From: CF-161 sp035259145
GTDB lineage: Bacteria; Chloroflexota; Dormibacteria; Dormibacterales; Dormibacteraceae
NCBI GenBank assembly: GCA_035259145.1
Contig: DATFWQ010000017.1
Coordinates: 1-10,663 of the forward strand
Direction of reading: 5' to 3'
DNA length: 10,663 nt
The notes beneath the pieces were generated by a model. It did not search any database, was not told where the DNA came from, and worked only from the letters and a program-made list of their open reading frames with translations. The position numbers were made by a program, and so were the translations under genes. Of the stretch, positions 1 through 6,863 are shown in pieces; within the stretch, counting starts at the first letter, position 1; the number at the start of each line of letters is the position of its first letter.

Positions 1-200
1 GGCCCGACTATCAGGTCCACCTGGTGCCAGGTAGGGGCACCACGCGGACGGACGGAGGTGCCTGGTTGGGCGGGCTGAGGGCGAACAAGGGAAGCCAGAA
101 CTACTCTCTCCCGGCAGGCGCCGACATCGACGGACCACACACCGTCCTGGTCTGGTGCCGCGCCTTCGCCGTGCCGGTTGCGGTGGCGCCGCTCGGCTGA
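1..200 (+). CDS. DM13-domain protein, C-terminal fragment
   Basis: This is the 3' end of a gene that starts left of the window. The reading frame begins at position 3 and gives 65 residues before TGA at 198-200. The visible part matches the end of a DM13 domain: a strand with HLVPG (visible residues 6-10), a Gly-rich turn and LGGL (22-25), then KGSQNYSLPAG (29-39), then VLVWCRAFAVPVAVAPL (48-64). In the DM13 family this end carries a conserved cysteine, here visible Cys52 in the VWC motif, and the domain has been proposed to act in extracytoplasmic redox or electron transfer. Many bacterial members are exported or lipid-anchored, but the N-terminus that would show this is missing. The fragment is followed by 278 non-coding bases, so it is probably not in the same transcription unit as the molybdenum hydroxylase. 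The domain call rests on motif recognition only. Confidence 0.75.
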   Translation, partial: PDYQVHLVPGRGTTRTDGGAWLGGLRANKGSQNYSLPAGADIDGPHTVLVWCRAFAVPVAVAPLG

Positions 201-236
201 GCCGGCCCTGGCGGGTTCTCGACAGCGGTCTCAGCC
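195..236 (+). terminator. Hairpin spanning the DM13 stop codon, possible terminator
   Basis: GGCTGAG (195-201) pairs with CTCAGCC (230-236), and the stem continues inward with CCG (202-204) against CGG (226-228), leaving T229 bulged. That is 10 base pairs around a 21-nt loop. The left arm contains the TGA stop of the DM13 gene. No T-tract follows (the next bases are AAACCC), so it is not a classic intrinsic terminator; T-less hairpins are common at gene ends in high-GC bacteria. The rest of the 201-478 gap shows no gene. A second weaker stem is CGCGGCG (401-407) with CGCCCGCG (416-423), one base bulged, of unknown meaning. Confidence 0.35.
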
Positions 237-464
237 AAACCCATCGATCGGCCCGCACGCGTTACCGCTACTGCATCAAGCGGAGGCTGCTCTCGGCACT
301 CGGGCAGATTGCGCACGTGGACCTCAGGCGGACGATGGCGGCACGAGGGCTCGCAGGTTGATGAAGCGCGAGCATCACGCCCAGCCGAAACACGAGTTTT
401 CGCGGCGCTCATGATCGCCCGCGGAAGTGATCTATTCGTCCGGCCGAGTGTTCGGTGAGTTCGC

Positions 465-472
465 GAGAGGAG
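465..472 (+). promoter_or_regulatory. Ribosome binding site that decides the start of the 2Fe-2S subunit
   Basis: GAGAGGAG lies 6 nt before GTG 479, an ideal spacing. It directly abuts ATG 473, which would leave no usable spacing, and lies downstream of GTG 455. This favours GTG 479 as the real start. Confidence 0.55.
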
Positions 473-478
473 ATGACC

Positions 479-988
479 GTGGACGTCGAGGTTACGCTCA
501 CCGTGGACGGGAAGAAGCACCAGCTTGTCGTCGACACGCGCACGACCCTGCTGGATGCCCTGCGCGAACGTCTCGGGATAATCAGCCCGAAGAAGGGCTG
601 CGACCACGGGCAGTGCGGCGCCTGCACCGTTCTGCTGGACGGGCGGCGCGCGAACAGCTGCCTGGCGCTGGCCGTGGCGCACCAGGAGGCTCAGATCGTC
701 ACGGCGGGTGGGCTCGCCGACGGCGAGGATCTGCACCCCATGCAGCGCTCGTTCATCAAGCACGACGCCTTTCAGTGCGGCTACTGCACCCCGGGCCAGA
801 TCGTCTCTGCGGTGGCGATGCTACGGGAGGCTGACGCCGGCTGGCCGAGCACCGCAACCCGGGATCTGAACGCGGACACGGTCGCGCTCGACGATGAGGA
901 GATCCGGGAGCGCATGAGCGGCAACCTCTGTCGCTGCGCCGCCTACGCAAACATCGTGCCCGCGATCGCCGAGGTGGCGCGGGGGTGA
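479..988 (+). CDS. paoA: Molybdenum hydroxylase, 2x[2Fe-2S] subunit (PaoA/YagT-like)
   Basis: This is the small iron-sulphur subunit of a xanthine oxidase family enzyme. It passes electrons from the molybdenum site to FAD. At 169 residues it has the usual two-domain plan. The N-terminal plant-ferredoxin fold has CDHGQCGAC, giving cluster ligands Cys41, Cys46, Cys49 and Cys61. The C-terminal helical domain has FQCGYCTPG (Cys100, Cys103) and GNLCRC (Cys151, Cys153). All eight ligands are present. The start is GTG 479, with a purine-rich ribosome site 6 nt upstream; ATG 473 and GTG 455 are in-frame alternatives that add 2 or 8 residues. None of these starts gives a twin-arginine signal, unlike the periplasmic E. 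coli PaoA, so a cytoplasmic enzyme is likely. Its stop overlaps the next gene's start by 4 nt (GTGA, 985-988), which implies translational coupling. Family assignment is firm; the substrate is unknown. Confidence 0.93.
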   Translation: MDVEVTLTVDGKKHQLVVDTRTTLLDALRERLGIISPKKGCDHGQCGACTVLLDGRRANSCLALAVAHQEAQIVTAGGLADGEDLHPMQRSFIKHDAFQCGYCTPGQIVSAVAMLREADAGWPSTATRDLNADTVALDDEEIRERMSGNLCRCAAYANIVPAIAEVARG

Positions 989-1974
989 AGCCCTTCCGCT
1001 ATGCACGTTCCGACAGTGTGCTGGACGCCGTCGCCATGATGGCCGAGACGCCGCGGGCCGCTTTCCTGGGCGGCGGCACGAACCTGGTGGACCTCATGAA
1101 GCTGGAGGTCGCCGCCCCCGACGTGCTGATCGACGTCAGGCGCCTCACATCTACTCGCATCGAGGAGCTGCCCGACGGAGGGCTGCGGATCGGCGCCGCA
1201 GTGCCCAACAGCGACCTCGCGGCTGACCGGACGATCCGGCGCCGATATCCCGTTCTCTCCGAGGCGCTGTTGTCGGGCGCGTCTGGTCAGCTGCGCAATC
1301 TGGCCACTACCGGCGGGAACCTGCTGCAGCGCACACGCTGCGTGTACTTCCAGGATGTCACCACCCCTTGCAACAAGCGGGAGCCGGGCTCGGGCTGCTC
1401 GGCGCGGGAGGGCTTCAACCGAGAGCTCGCGATCCTCGGCTGGTCAGATGCATGCGTCGCAACACACCCTTCTGACATGGCGGTTGCCATGGCCGCCCTC
1501 GACGCCGTTGTGCGGACCCTGGGGCCGAAAGGAGAACGAGCGATACCGCTGACTGAGCTGCACCGGCTTCCGGGCGACGAGCCCGAGCGCGATACCGTGC
1601 TCGAGCACGGTGAGCTGATCACGGCGGTCGATCTTCCGCCTCTGCGCTTCGCGACCAATTCGCGCTTCCGCAAGGTGCGCGACCGTGCCTCGTACGCGTT
1701 CGCGCTGGTCTCGGTGGCGGCCGCGCTTGACGTCGCCGACGGCGTCGTTCGCGACGTGCGGATCGCACTGGGCGGCGTGGCGCACAAGCCGTGGCGAGCG
1801 AGAAGGGCGGAGGCGGCCCTGCGGGGTACGCCGCCGACCGAAAACAGCTTCCGCGCGGCCGCCGAGGCCGAGCTCGCCGACGCGCGACCGCTGTCAGGCA
1901 ACGCGTTCAAAGTCCCACTCGCGCGCAACGCCCTGGTTCGCACAATGCTGGATCTCGCGGAGGAGGCACGATGA
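985..1974 (+). CDS. paoB: Molybdenum hydroxylase, FAD subunit with [4Fe-4S] insertion (PaoB/YagS-like)
   Basis: This 329-residue FAD-binding subunit takes electrons from the 2Fe-2S subunit and delivers them to the final acceptor. The first FAD loop is FLGGGTNLVDLMK (residues 28-39 region) and the second is ATTGGNLLQ (107-115). Between them and the rest of the FAD domain is an insertion with four cysteines: Cys119 (RTRCVYF), Cys129 (TPCNKREPG), Cys138 (GSGCS) and Cys157 (SDACVATHPSDM). In E. coli PaoB and in 4-hydroxybenzoyl-CoA reductase beta, such an insertion binds an extra [4Fe-4S] cluster; the sequence here looks most like PaoB. The C-terminal domain (about 225-329) is the usual CO dehydrogenase flavoprotein C-terminal fold. 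The start is GTG 985, overlapping the previous stop; GGTGG at 973-977 may serve as ribosome site. The end overlaps the next start (ATGA, 1971-1974). Confidence 0.93.
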   Translation: MKPFRYARSDSVLDAVAMMAETPRAAFLGGGTNLVDLMKLEVAAPDVLIDVRRLTSTRIEELPDGGLRIGAAVPNSDLAADRTIRRRYPVLSEALLSGASGQLRNLATTGGNLLQRTRCVYFQDVTTPCNKREPGSGCSAREGFNRELAILGWSDACVATHPSDMAVAMAALDAVVRTLGPKGERAIPLTELHRLPGDEPERDTVLEHGELITAVDLPPLRFATNSRFRKVRDRASYAFALVSVAAALDVADGVVRDVRIALGGVAHKPWRARRAEAALRGTPPTENSFRAAAEAELADARPLSGNAFKVPLARNALVRTMLDLAEEAR

Positions 1975-4103
1975 CCGCCGTCGGAATCAAGACCCGCGTC
2001 ATCGGTGCACCAATCGACCGTCTTGACGGGCCCGACAAGGTCAAGGGCAGTGCCCCGTACGCTTTCGAGCAGTCCGTCGACCGGCCGGCTTACCTGTACC
2101 CGCTGCAGGCCACGATCGTCACCGGGCGCATCACTGGCCTGGATGGCGGTGCCGCCACAGCCGAACCGGGTGTGCTGGCTCTGCTCACGCACGCGAACGC
2201 CCTGAGACTGGCGGTGAGCGACGGCCTCGAACCTGCGATCCTGCAGTCGGACGAGGTCGCCTTCTGCGGCCAGTTCGTCGGCGGCGTGATCGCGGAGACC
2301 CCCGAGATCGCCCGCCATGCCGCGAGCCTGGTCCGGGTGGAATACGAGGAGCGGGCGCACGACGTGGTTCTGCGGCCGGACGGGCCCGATCTCTTTGCCC
2401 CCGAGGGCCTGGCGGACGGGTCCGAGCCCGACACGTCCAGGGGCGACGTCGACGCCGCGCTGGCGTCGGCGGCTGTCACGCTCGACGCGACCTACAGCAC
2501 CGCGATGAACCACAACAACCCGATGGAGCCGCACGCCACGATCGCCATCTGGACCGACGGCGGGCTCACCCTCCACTGCGCCTCACAGGGGGTGCACTGG
2601 ATTCGGGCGTACCTGGCTCCTCTGTTGGGGCTCGACGCGGAGCGCATTCGCGTGATCTCCCCGTACGTGGGGGGTGGGTTCGGGTCGAAGGTGTATCTGC
2701 ACGCGGACCTGATCCTTGCGGTGATGGCCGCCCGGCTCGTCGCAGGCCGGCCGGTGAAGCTGGCGCTCACTCGGCAGCAGATGTTCTTCCAGGTCGGCTA
2801 CCGCCCCCCCACGATCCAGCGCATACGGCTGGCCGCTGACGGCGGCCGCCTGACAGCCATCGCACACGACGTGGTCGAGCAAACCTCTAAGGTCAAGGTC
2901 GTGGGGGTCCTCCCTGGGTTGGAGGTCTGCCACTACGCCGAGCCCGCGGCGGTCCCGACCAGGACGATGTATGCCGCACCGAACCGGCGCACGACTCATC
3001 GGGTGGCGGCCCTGGACGTGCCGCCTCCCACGATCATGCGGGGGCCGGGAGAGACCCCGGGCATGTACGCGCTCGAGTCGGCCATGGACGAGATGGCGAT
3101 CGCGTGCGGCCTGGACCCTATCGAGTTCCGAATCCGCAACGAACCCGACGTCGACCCCGAGTCGGGGCTGCCGTATTCCAGCCGCCACCTGGTGGCCTGC
3201 CTGCGGGAAGGCGCCCGCCGCTTCGGGTGGGAACGGCGCGACCCCACCCCCCGATCCCGCCGCGACCGGGGCTGGCTGGTAGGCAGCGGCGTGGCCGCCT
3301 CGACCTTCCCGACGGTGCGGTTGCCCGGGTCGGCGGCGAAGATCAGGATCGATCCCGGCGGGCGGTATGTCGTATCGATCGGCGCCGCCGACATGGGGAC
3401 CGGCGCCCGGACGGCGCTCGCCCAGATCGCCGCGGACGCGCTGGGCGTTGCCCTTGAGGACGTCGAGCTGCAGATCGGGGACACCGCGCTGCCCACGGCC
3501 AGCACCGCAGGCGCCTCGGCAGGGATCACCTCGTGGGGCTCGGCCATCTTCGAGGCGGCTCGCAGGCTGCGCGCGCGCCTCGATGCGGACGGCCCGGGAC
3601 TGATGCAGTCCGCCGGACTGGAGGTCACGGCCGAGATGCCCGACAACCCCCACGCCGCGCGGTTCTCGATGCATGCGTTCGGGGCGCAGTTCGCAGAGGT
3701 GCGTGTGCGGGAGGACACCGGCGAGGTGCGGGTGCCTCGCCTTCTCGGCGTCTTCGACGCAGGCCGGATCATCAACCCCAAGACCGCCCGTTCCCAGCTG
3801 CTCGGGGGTATGACGATGGGCCTTTCCATGGCGCTGCACGAAGACAGCGTGCTGGACCCGCGGTTCGGCCAGGTTGCCAACCATGACTTCGCCGAATATC
3901 ACATCGCCACCAACGCCGACGCCGGCGCGATCGAGGCCTACTGGCTCGATGGGGAAGATCCGTACACCAACCCGATGGGTTCCAAGGGCATCGGTGAGAT
4001 CGGCATAGTCGGGACCGCGGCGGCCATCGCCAACGCCGTGCACCACGCCACCGGCATCCGTGTGCGAGACCTGCCAATCACGCTCGACAAGCTCCTGCGG
4101 TGA
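1971..4103 (+). CDS. paoC: Molybdenum hydroxylase, molybdopterin-binding catalytic subunit (PaoC/YagR-like)
   Basis: This 710-residue catalytic subunit binds the molybdenum cofactor and hydroxylates an aldehyde or N-heterocycle with oxygen from water. The N-terminal hammerhead domain runs from about residue 20 to 140. It is followed by the two-part cofactor domain: NHNNPMEPHA (about 178-187), the cofactor loop GGGFGSK (234-240), the MRGPGE segment (Arg357, Glu361), and near the end GSKGIGEIG with the predicted catalytic base Glu676, then the typical TAAAIANAVHHATG and RDLP tail. The length is close to E. coli PaoC and shorter than fused eukaryotic enzymes. The start is ATG 1971 because GGAGGAGG lies at 1959-1966, 4 nt upstream; the frame stays open further upstream inside the FAD gene, but that extension has no family similarity. 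A maturation factor of the XdhC/PaoD type would be expected nearby but is not in the window. The substrate cannot be read from sequence; aromatic or other aldehydes are the best guess. Confidence 0.93.
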   Translation: MTAVGIKTRVIGAPIDRLDGPDKVKGSAPYAFEQSVDRPAYLYPLQATIVTGRITGLDGGAATAEPGVLALLTHANALRLAVSDGLEPAILQSDEVAFCGQFVGGVIAETPEIARHAASLVRVEYEERAHDVVLRPDGPDLFAPEGLADGSEPDTSRGDVDAALASAAVTLDATYSTAMNHNNPMEPHATIAIWTDGGLTLHCASQGVHWIRAYLAPLLGLDAERIRVISPYVGGGFGSKVYLHADLILAVMAARLVAGRPVKLALTRQQMFFQVGYRPPTIQRIRLAADGGRLTAIAHDVVEQTSKVKVVGVLPGLEVCHYAEPAAVPTRTMYAAPNRRTTHRVAALDVPPPTIMRGPGETPGMYALESAMDEMAIACGLDPIEFRIRNEPDVDPESGLPYSSRHLVACLREGARRFGWERRDPTPRSRRDRGWLVGSGVAASTFPTVRLPGSAAKIRIDPGGRYVVSIGAADMGTGARTALAQIAADALGVALEDVELQIGDTALPTASTAGASAGITSWGSAIFEAARRLRARLDADGPGLMQSAGLEVTAEMPDNPHAARFSMHAFGAQFAEVRVREDTGEVRVPRLLGVFDAGRIINPKTARSQLLGGMTMGLSMALHEDSVLDPRFGQVANHDFAEYHIATNADAGAIEAYWLDGEDPYTNPMGSKGIGEIGIVGTAAAIANAVHHATGIRVRDLPITLDKLLR

Positions 4104-4222
4104 GCCCGCCCGGCTGCGGGGTGTGGCCTACGCCGTGGTGGCAGCGTTGACGCATGATCGGGCCGCGGTCGAGTCGGCGGTGTAGGTAGCCTGACCGGAG
4201 ACATCGGCCCCGTGCTCTGGAT

Positions 4223-4267
4223 GGAACCGGCCTGGACGCAGTGTCCAAAAACAGGCCAGTCGGTTCC
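4223..4267. repeat. Interrupted inverted repeat before fabF, possible operator or terminator
   Basis: GGAACCG (4223-4229) and GCCTG (4230-4234) pair with CAGGC (4252-4256) and CGGTTCC (4261-4267), with CAGT (4257-4260) bulged: 12 base pairs in all. Inside it a competing small hairpin is TGGAC (4233-4237) with GTCCA (4243-4247), loop GCAGT. It lies 119 nt after the end of the molybdenum operon and 50 nt before fabF. Two roles fit: an end structure for the upstream operon, or an operator/attenuator for the fatty acid operon. No T-tract follows. The remainder of the 4104-4317 gap contains no gene. Confidence 0.4.
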
Positions 4268-4303
4268 AACATCAGGGATAGGCGGGTTTGTACCTCCGGT
4301 CCG

Positions 4304-4309
4304 TACTCT
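4304..4309 (+). promoter_or_regulatory. Possible -10 box for a leaderless fabF transcript
   Basis: TACTCT matches the TAnnnT -10 pattern and ends 8 nt before the fabF ATG, the spacing seen in leaderless actinobacterial transcripts where the mRNA begins at the start codon. This would explain why fabF lacks a clear ribosome binding site while inner genes of the operon have one. No convincing -35 box is found at 16-18 nt. A six-base match is weak evidence. Confidence 0.3.
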
Positions 4310-4317
4310 TGAGCGCG

Positions 4318-5574
4318 ATGACACAAGCCAACGGTCGTCGAGTGGCCGTCACAGGGCTGGGCTTCGTCACCCCGATTGGGAACGACCTGGAGACGGTCTG
4401 GTCCAACCTGGTCGAAGGCGTCTCGGGGGTTGGCCCGATCACCCATTTCGACACAAGTGACTACTCCACCAGGATCGCTGCCGAGGTGAAGGGTTTCGAG
4501 CCCGAGCAGTACATGGACCGCAAGACAGCACGACACCTCGGCCGCTACTGTCAGTTCGCGCTAGCCGCCTCGAAGCAGGCGCTGGGGCAGGCCGGTCTCG
4601 ACCCCAGGGAGCTCGATCCTGACGCGGTCGGCGTCATCGTTTCCTCTGGCGTCGGCGGCATGGAGGAGATCGAACGGAGCCACACCCAGATGCTGCATCG
4701 AGGCATCCGCCGGATCTCGCCCTTCACCGTCCCGATGATGATCGCCGACATGGGCGCGGGCGTCGTGGCCATGCACTGCGGCGCCGGCGGCCCCAATTAC
4801 GCGATCGTCAGCGCGTGCGCCTCTTCCGGCCACGGCATCGGCGAGGCCTACGAGATCATCAAGCGCGGCGACGCCCAGGCCATGCTGGCCGGTGGCGCGG
4901 AGGCAACCATCACCCCGCTGACCATGGGGGCCTTTTGCCAGATCAAGGCCGTCAGCGAGCGCAACGACGAGCCGGAGAAGGCCTGCCGGCCATTCGACAT
5001 CGACCGGGACGGCTTCGTGATGGGCGAAGGCGGCGTCATGTTCGTGCTGGAGGAGCTTGAGTTCGCCCGGGCGCGCGGCGCTCGCGTCCTGGCGGAGGTA
5101 GCCGGCTACGGCGCCAGCGCTGACATGCACCACTTCACCGCACCTCACCCTGAGGGCGCCGGCGCCATCAGGGCGATGCTCCGCGCCCTGGACAAAGCGG
5201 GCGTCCAGCCGCAGGACGTCGACTACGTCAACGCACACGGCACGTCGACGAAGCTCGGCGACATAGCCGAGACCAAGGCCATTCACGAGGTCTTCGGCGA
5301 TCACGCCGCCAGGCTTGCGGTGAGCTCGACCAAGTCGGTGCACGCCCACCTTCTGGGTGCGGCGGGCGCGATGGAGGCCGCAGCCTGCGTCCTGGCCATA
5401 GACCGTGGCCTGATCCCGCCCACGATCAACCTCGACAACCAGGACCCCGACTGCGACCTCGACTACGTCCCCAACCGCGCCCGGGCATCCCGGGTAGACG
5501 TGGCGATCTCGAACTCCTTCGGGTTCGGAGGCCACAACGCCACCCTCGTCATAGGGAGGACGAAAGATGAGTGA
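4318..5574 (+). CDS. fabF: 3-oxoacyl-[acyl-carrier-protein] synthase II (KAS II)
   Basis: FabF elongates acyl-ACP by decarboxylative condensation with malonyl-ACP in the cytoplasm. The 418-residue protein has the family's normal length and a full thiolase fold. The N-terminus reads RRVAVTGLGFVTPIGND. The catalytic triad is Cys167 (VSACASSG), His307 (NAHGTST) and His344 (HLLGAAGA), with the conserved Lys339 in STKS. NSFGFGGHNA near the C-terminus is the closing glycine-rich KAS motif. The residue before the second histidine is Ala343 where Gly is usual (HAHLLG), a mild change. ATG 4318 is chosen because the protein then begins as homologs do; in-frame TTG 4288 would add 10 residues. No good ribosome site precedes ATG 4318. 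This is the first gene of the fatty acid operon, and it overlaps acpP by 8 nt. Confidence 0.96.
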   Translation: MTQANGRRVAVTGLGFVTPIGNDLETVWSNLVEGVSGVGPITHFDTSDYSTRIAAEVKGFEPEQYMDRKTARHLGRYCQFALAASKQALGQAGLDPRELDPDAVGVIVSSGVGGMEEIERSHTQMLHRGIRRISPFTVPMMIADMGAGVVAMHCGAGGPNYAIVSACASSGHGIGEAYEIIKRGDAQAMLAGGAEATITPLTMGAFCQIKAVSERNDEPEKACRPFDIDRDGFVMGEGGVMFVLEELEFARARGARVLAEVAGYGASADMHHFTAPHPEGAGAIRAMLRALDKAGVQPQDVDYVNAHGTSTKLGDIAETKAIHEVFGDHAARLAVSSTKSVHAHLLGAAGAMEAAACVLAIDRGLIPPTINLDNQDPDCDLDYVPNRARASRVDVAISNSFGFGGHNATLVIGRTKDE

Positions 5575-5821
5575 ACTCGACTTTCGAGAGCTTCAGGAGC
5601 TGGCCGCCGAGATCCTCGGCGTGGAGCCGGAGCAGGTACAGCTCAAGGTGAGCTTTGCGCGCGACCTTGCTGCGGACTCGCTCGACCTGGTGGAGCTGAT
5701 CGCGGCCGTCGAGGACAAGTACGACGTCGAGCTGCCCGAAGAGGAGCTGGAGCAGATGAAGAACGTCGGTGACCTCTGGAAGTTCCTCGAAGAGAAGACC
5801 GCCCAGCGGGCAGGGGCCTAG
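5567..5821 (+). CDS. acpP: Acyl carrier protein
   Basis: This small acidic protein (84 residues) carries the growing acyl chain on a 4'-phosphopantetheine arm. The attachment serine is Ser38 in DLAADSLDLVEL; most ACPs have DLGADSL, so the glycine is Ala35 here. The following helix II is rich in Glu/Asp (VELIAAVEDKYDVELPEEELEQ), as needed for docking to the Fab enzymes. A strong ribosome site, AGGGAGGA (5553-5560), lies 6 nt before ATG 5567, inside the end of fabF. Placement between fabF and fabH marks it as the housekeeping fatty acid carrier rather than a secondary-metabolite ACP. The activating phosphopantetheinyl transferase is not in the window. Confidence 0.97.
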   Translation: MSELDFRELQELAAEILGVEPEQVQLKVSFARDLAADSLDLVELIAAVEDKYDVELPEEELEQMKNVGDLWKFLEEKTAQRAGA

Positions 5822-5825
5822 CCAC

Positions 5826-6863
5826 ATGGCGATCACCCAGGCCCCCCGGGTTCGCTCCGACGCCGTACCGCTGCGGACCTATCGCTCGACCGGCCGCGCC
5901 GCGGCGATCGCCGGGCTCGGCGTCTACGCGCCAGAGAAGGTTCTGACCAACCGCGAGCTCGAGCGCATGGTCGACACCTCCGACCAGTGGATCACCGAGC
6001 GCACCGGCATCAAGGAGCGGCGCATCGCCGAGCCGGGGACGCCGACGTTCGAGCTGGCCACCAACGCAGCCCGAACCGCACTCGACAATGCGGGCATCGC
6101 CCCCGGTGACCTCGACATGATCCTGGTCGCGACCTCTTCACCGGACGGGCCGTTCCCCAGCGTCGCCTGCCGGGTGCAGGCAGAGCTCGGCATCGCGGGC
6201 TGCTGCGCCATGGACATCCTCGCCGCCTGCAGCGGTTTCGCCTACGGCCTCTCGCTCGCCGACGCCTACATCGCGAGCGGTCGGGTAGACACCATCCTGG
6301 TCGTGGGCGCCGAGGTGCTCTCGCGGCTGGTCGATTGGCGGGACCGCGGCACGTGCGTGCTCTTTGCGGACGGCGCTGGGGCGGCGGTCGTTCGGCCGGC
6401 GCAGACAGGCGCCGGCTTCCTGAGCTGGTGCCTGGGTGCCGATGGGCGCGGCTACGACAAGATCACTTGCGGCGACATTCCGCGCGGCGCATACACTGCC
6501 GGCGAGGCCAGGCCGTTCATCGGCATGAAGGGCCCGGACGTCTTCAAGTTCGCTACCGACATCTTCATCCGGCAGGCGTTTGCGGTCGCTGACGCCGCCG
6601 GCCTCACGATGGACGACATCGACCTCTGGGTGCCGCACCAGGCCAACCGCCGCATCATCGAGGCGGCGGCTCAGCGCGTCGGCCTGCCGAAAGAGCGCGT
6701 CATGATCAACATAGATCGGTTCGGCAACACGTCGACCGCGACCATCCCGCTGGCCCTCCGCGACGCGCTGGACCAGGATCGGCTGCACGCTGGAGACAAG
6801 GTGCTGATCGCCGGATTCGGCTCGGGGCTGACCTGGGCTGCCTGTCTGCTCGAATGGGAGTGA
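5826..6863 (+). CDS. fabH: 3-oxoacyl-[acyl-carrier-protein] synthase III
   Basis: FabH starts fatty acid synthesis by condensing an acyl-CoA primer with malonyl-ACP. The 345-residue protein has the triad Cys135 (ILAACSGF), His271 (VPHQANRR) and Asn301 (RFGNTSTA), matching E. coli Cys112-His244-Asn274. MVDTSDQWITERTGI near residue 57 is the typical N-terminal FabH motif. About 23 residues precede the usual start of the fold (AAAIAGLGVYAPE), basic and rich in Arg; no ATG, GTG or TTG start lies between ATG 5826 and the fold, so the extension seems real. The gap to acpP is 4 nt; the nearest purine run, AGGGG (5811-5815), is rather far (10 nt), so coupling to acpP translation is likely. Primer choice (acetyl or branched) cannot be decided by eye. 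The gene overlaps fabD by up to 10 nt. Confidence 0.95.
   Translation: MAITQAPRVRSDAVPLRTYRSTGRAAAIAGLGVYAPEKVLTNRELERMVDTSDQWITERTGIKERRIAEPGTPTFELATNAARTALDNAGIAPGDLDMILVATSSPDGPFPSVACRVQAELGIAGCCAMDILAACSGFAYGLSLADAYIASGRVDTILVVGAEVLSRLVDWRDRGTCVLFADGAGAAVVRPAQTGAGFLSWCLGADGRGYDKITCGDIPRGAYTAGEARPFIGMKGPDVFKFATDIFIRQAFAVADAAGLTMDDIDLWVPHQANRRIIEAAAQRVGLPKERVMINIDRFGNTSTATIPLALRDALDQDRLHAGDKVLIAGFGSGLTWAACLLEWE

Noticed and set aside
101..763. A 220-codon minus-strand open frame across the left intergenic region
   Set aside because: It overlaps the DM13 gene end and the 2Fe-2S gene, is compositionally like a shadow frame, and has no recognisable motif.
1791..1970. A 60-residue N-terminal extension of the molybdopterin subunit
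   Set aside because: The extension is Arg/Gly-rich shadow sequence inside the FAD gene. A strong ribosome site at 1959-1966 and the family start both point to ATG 1971.
1287..4046. Long open frames on the minus strand opposite the FAD and molybdopterin subunit genes (1287-2576 and 2583-4046)
   Set aside because: They lie antisense to firmly identified genes, have low-complexity Arg/Gly/Ala/Ser-rich translations with no recognisable motif, and are expected from GC-rich codon bias.
4147..4152. TTGACG as a -35 box for the fatty acid operon
   Set aside because: No -10-like hexamer lies 16-18 nt downstream; the first TAnnnT-like sequences are about 30 nt away.
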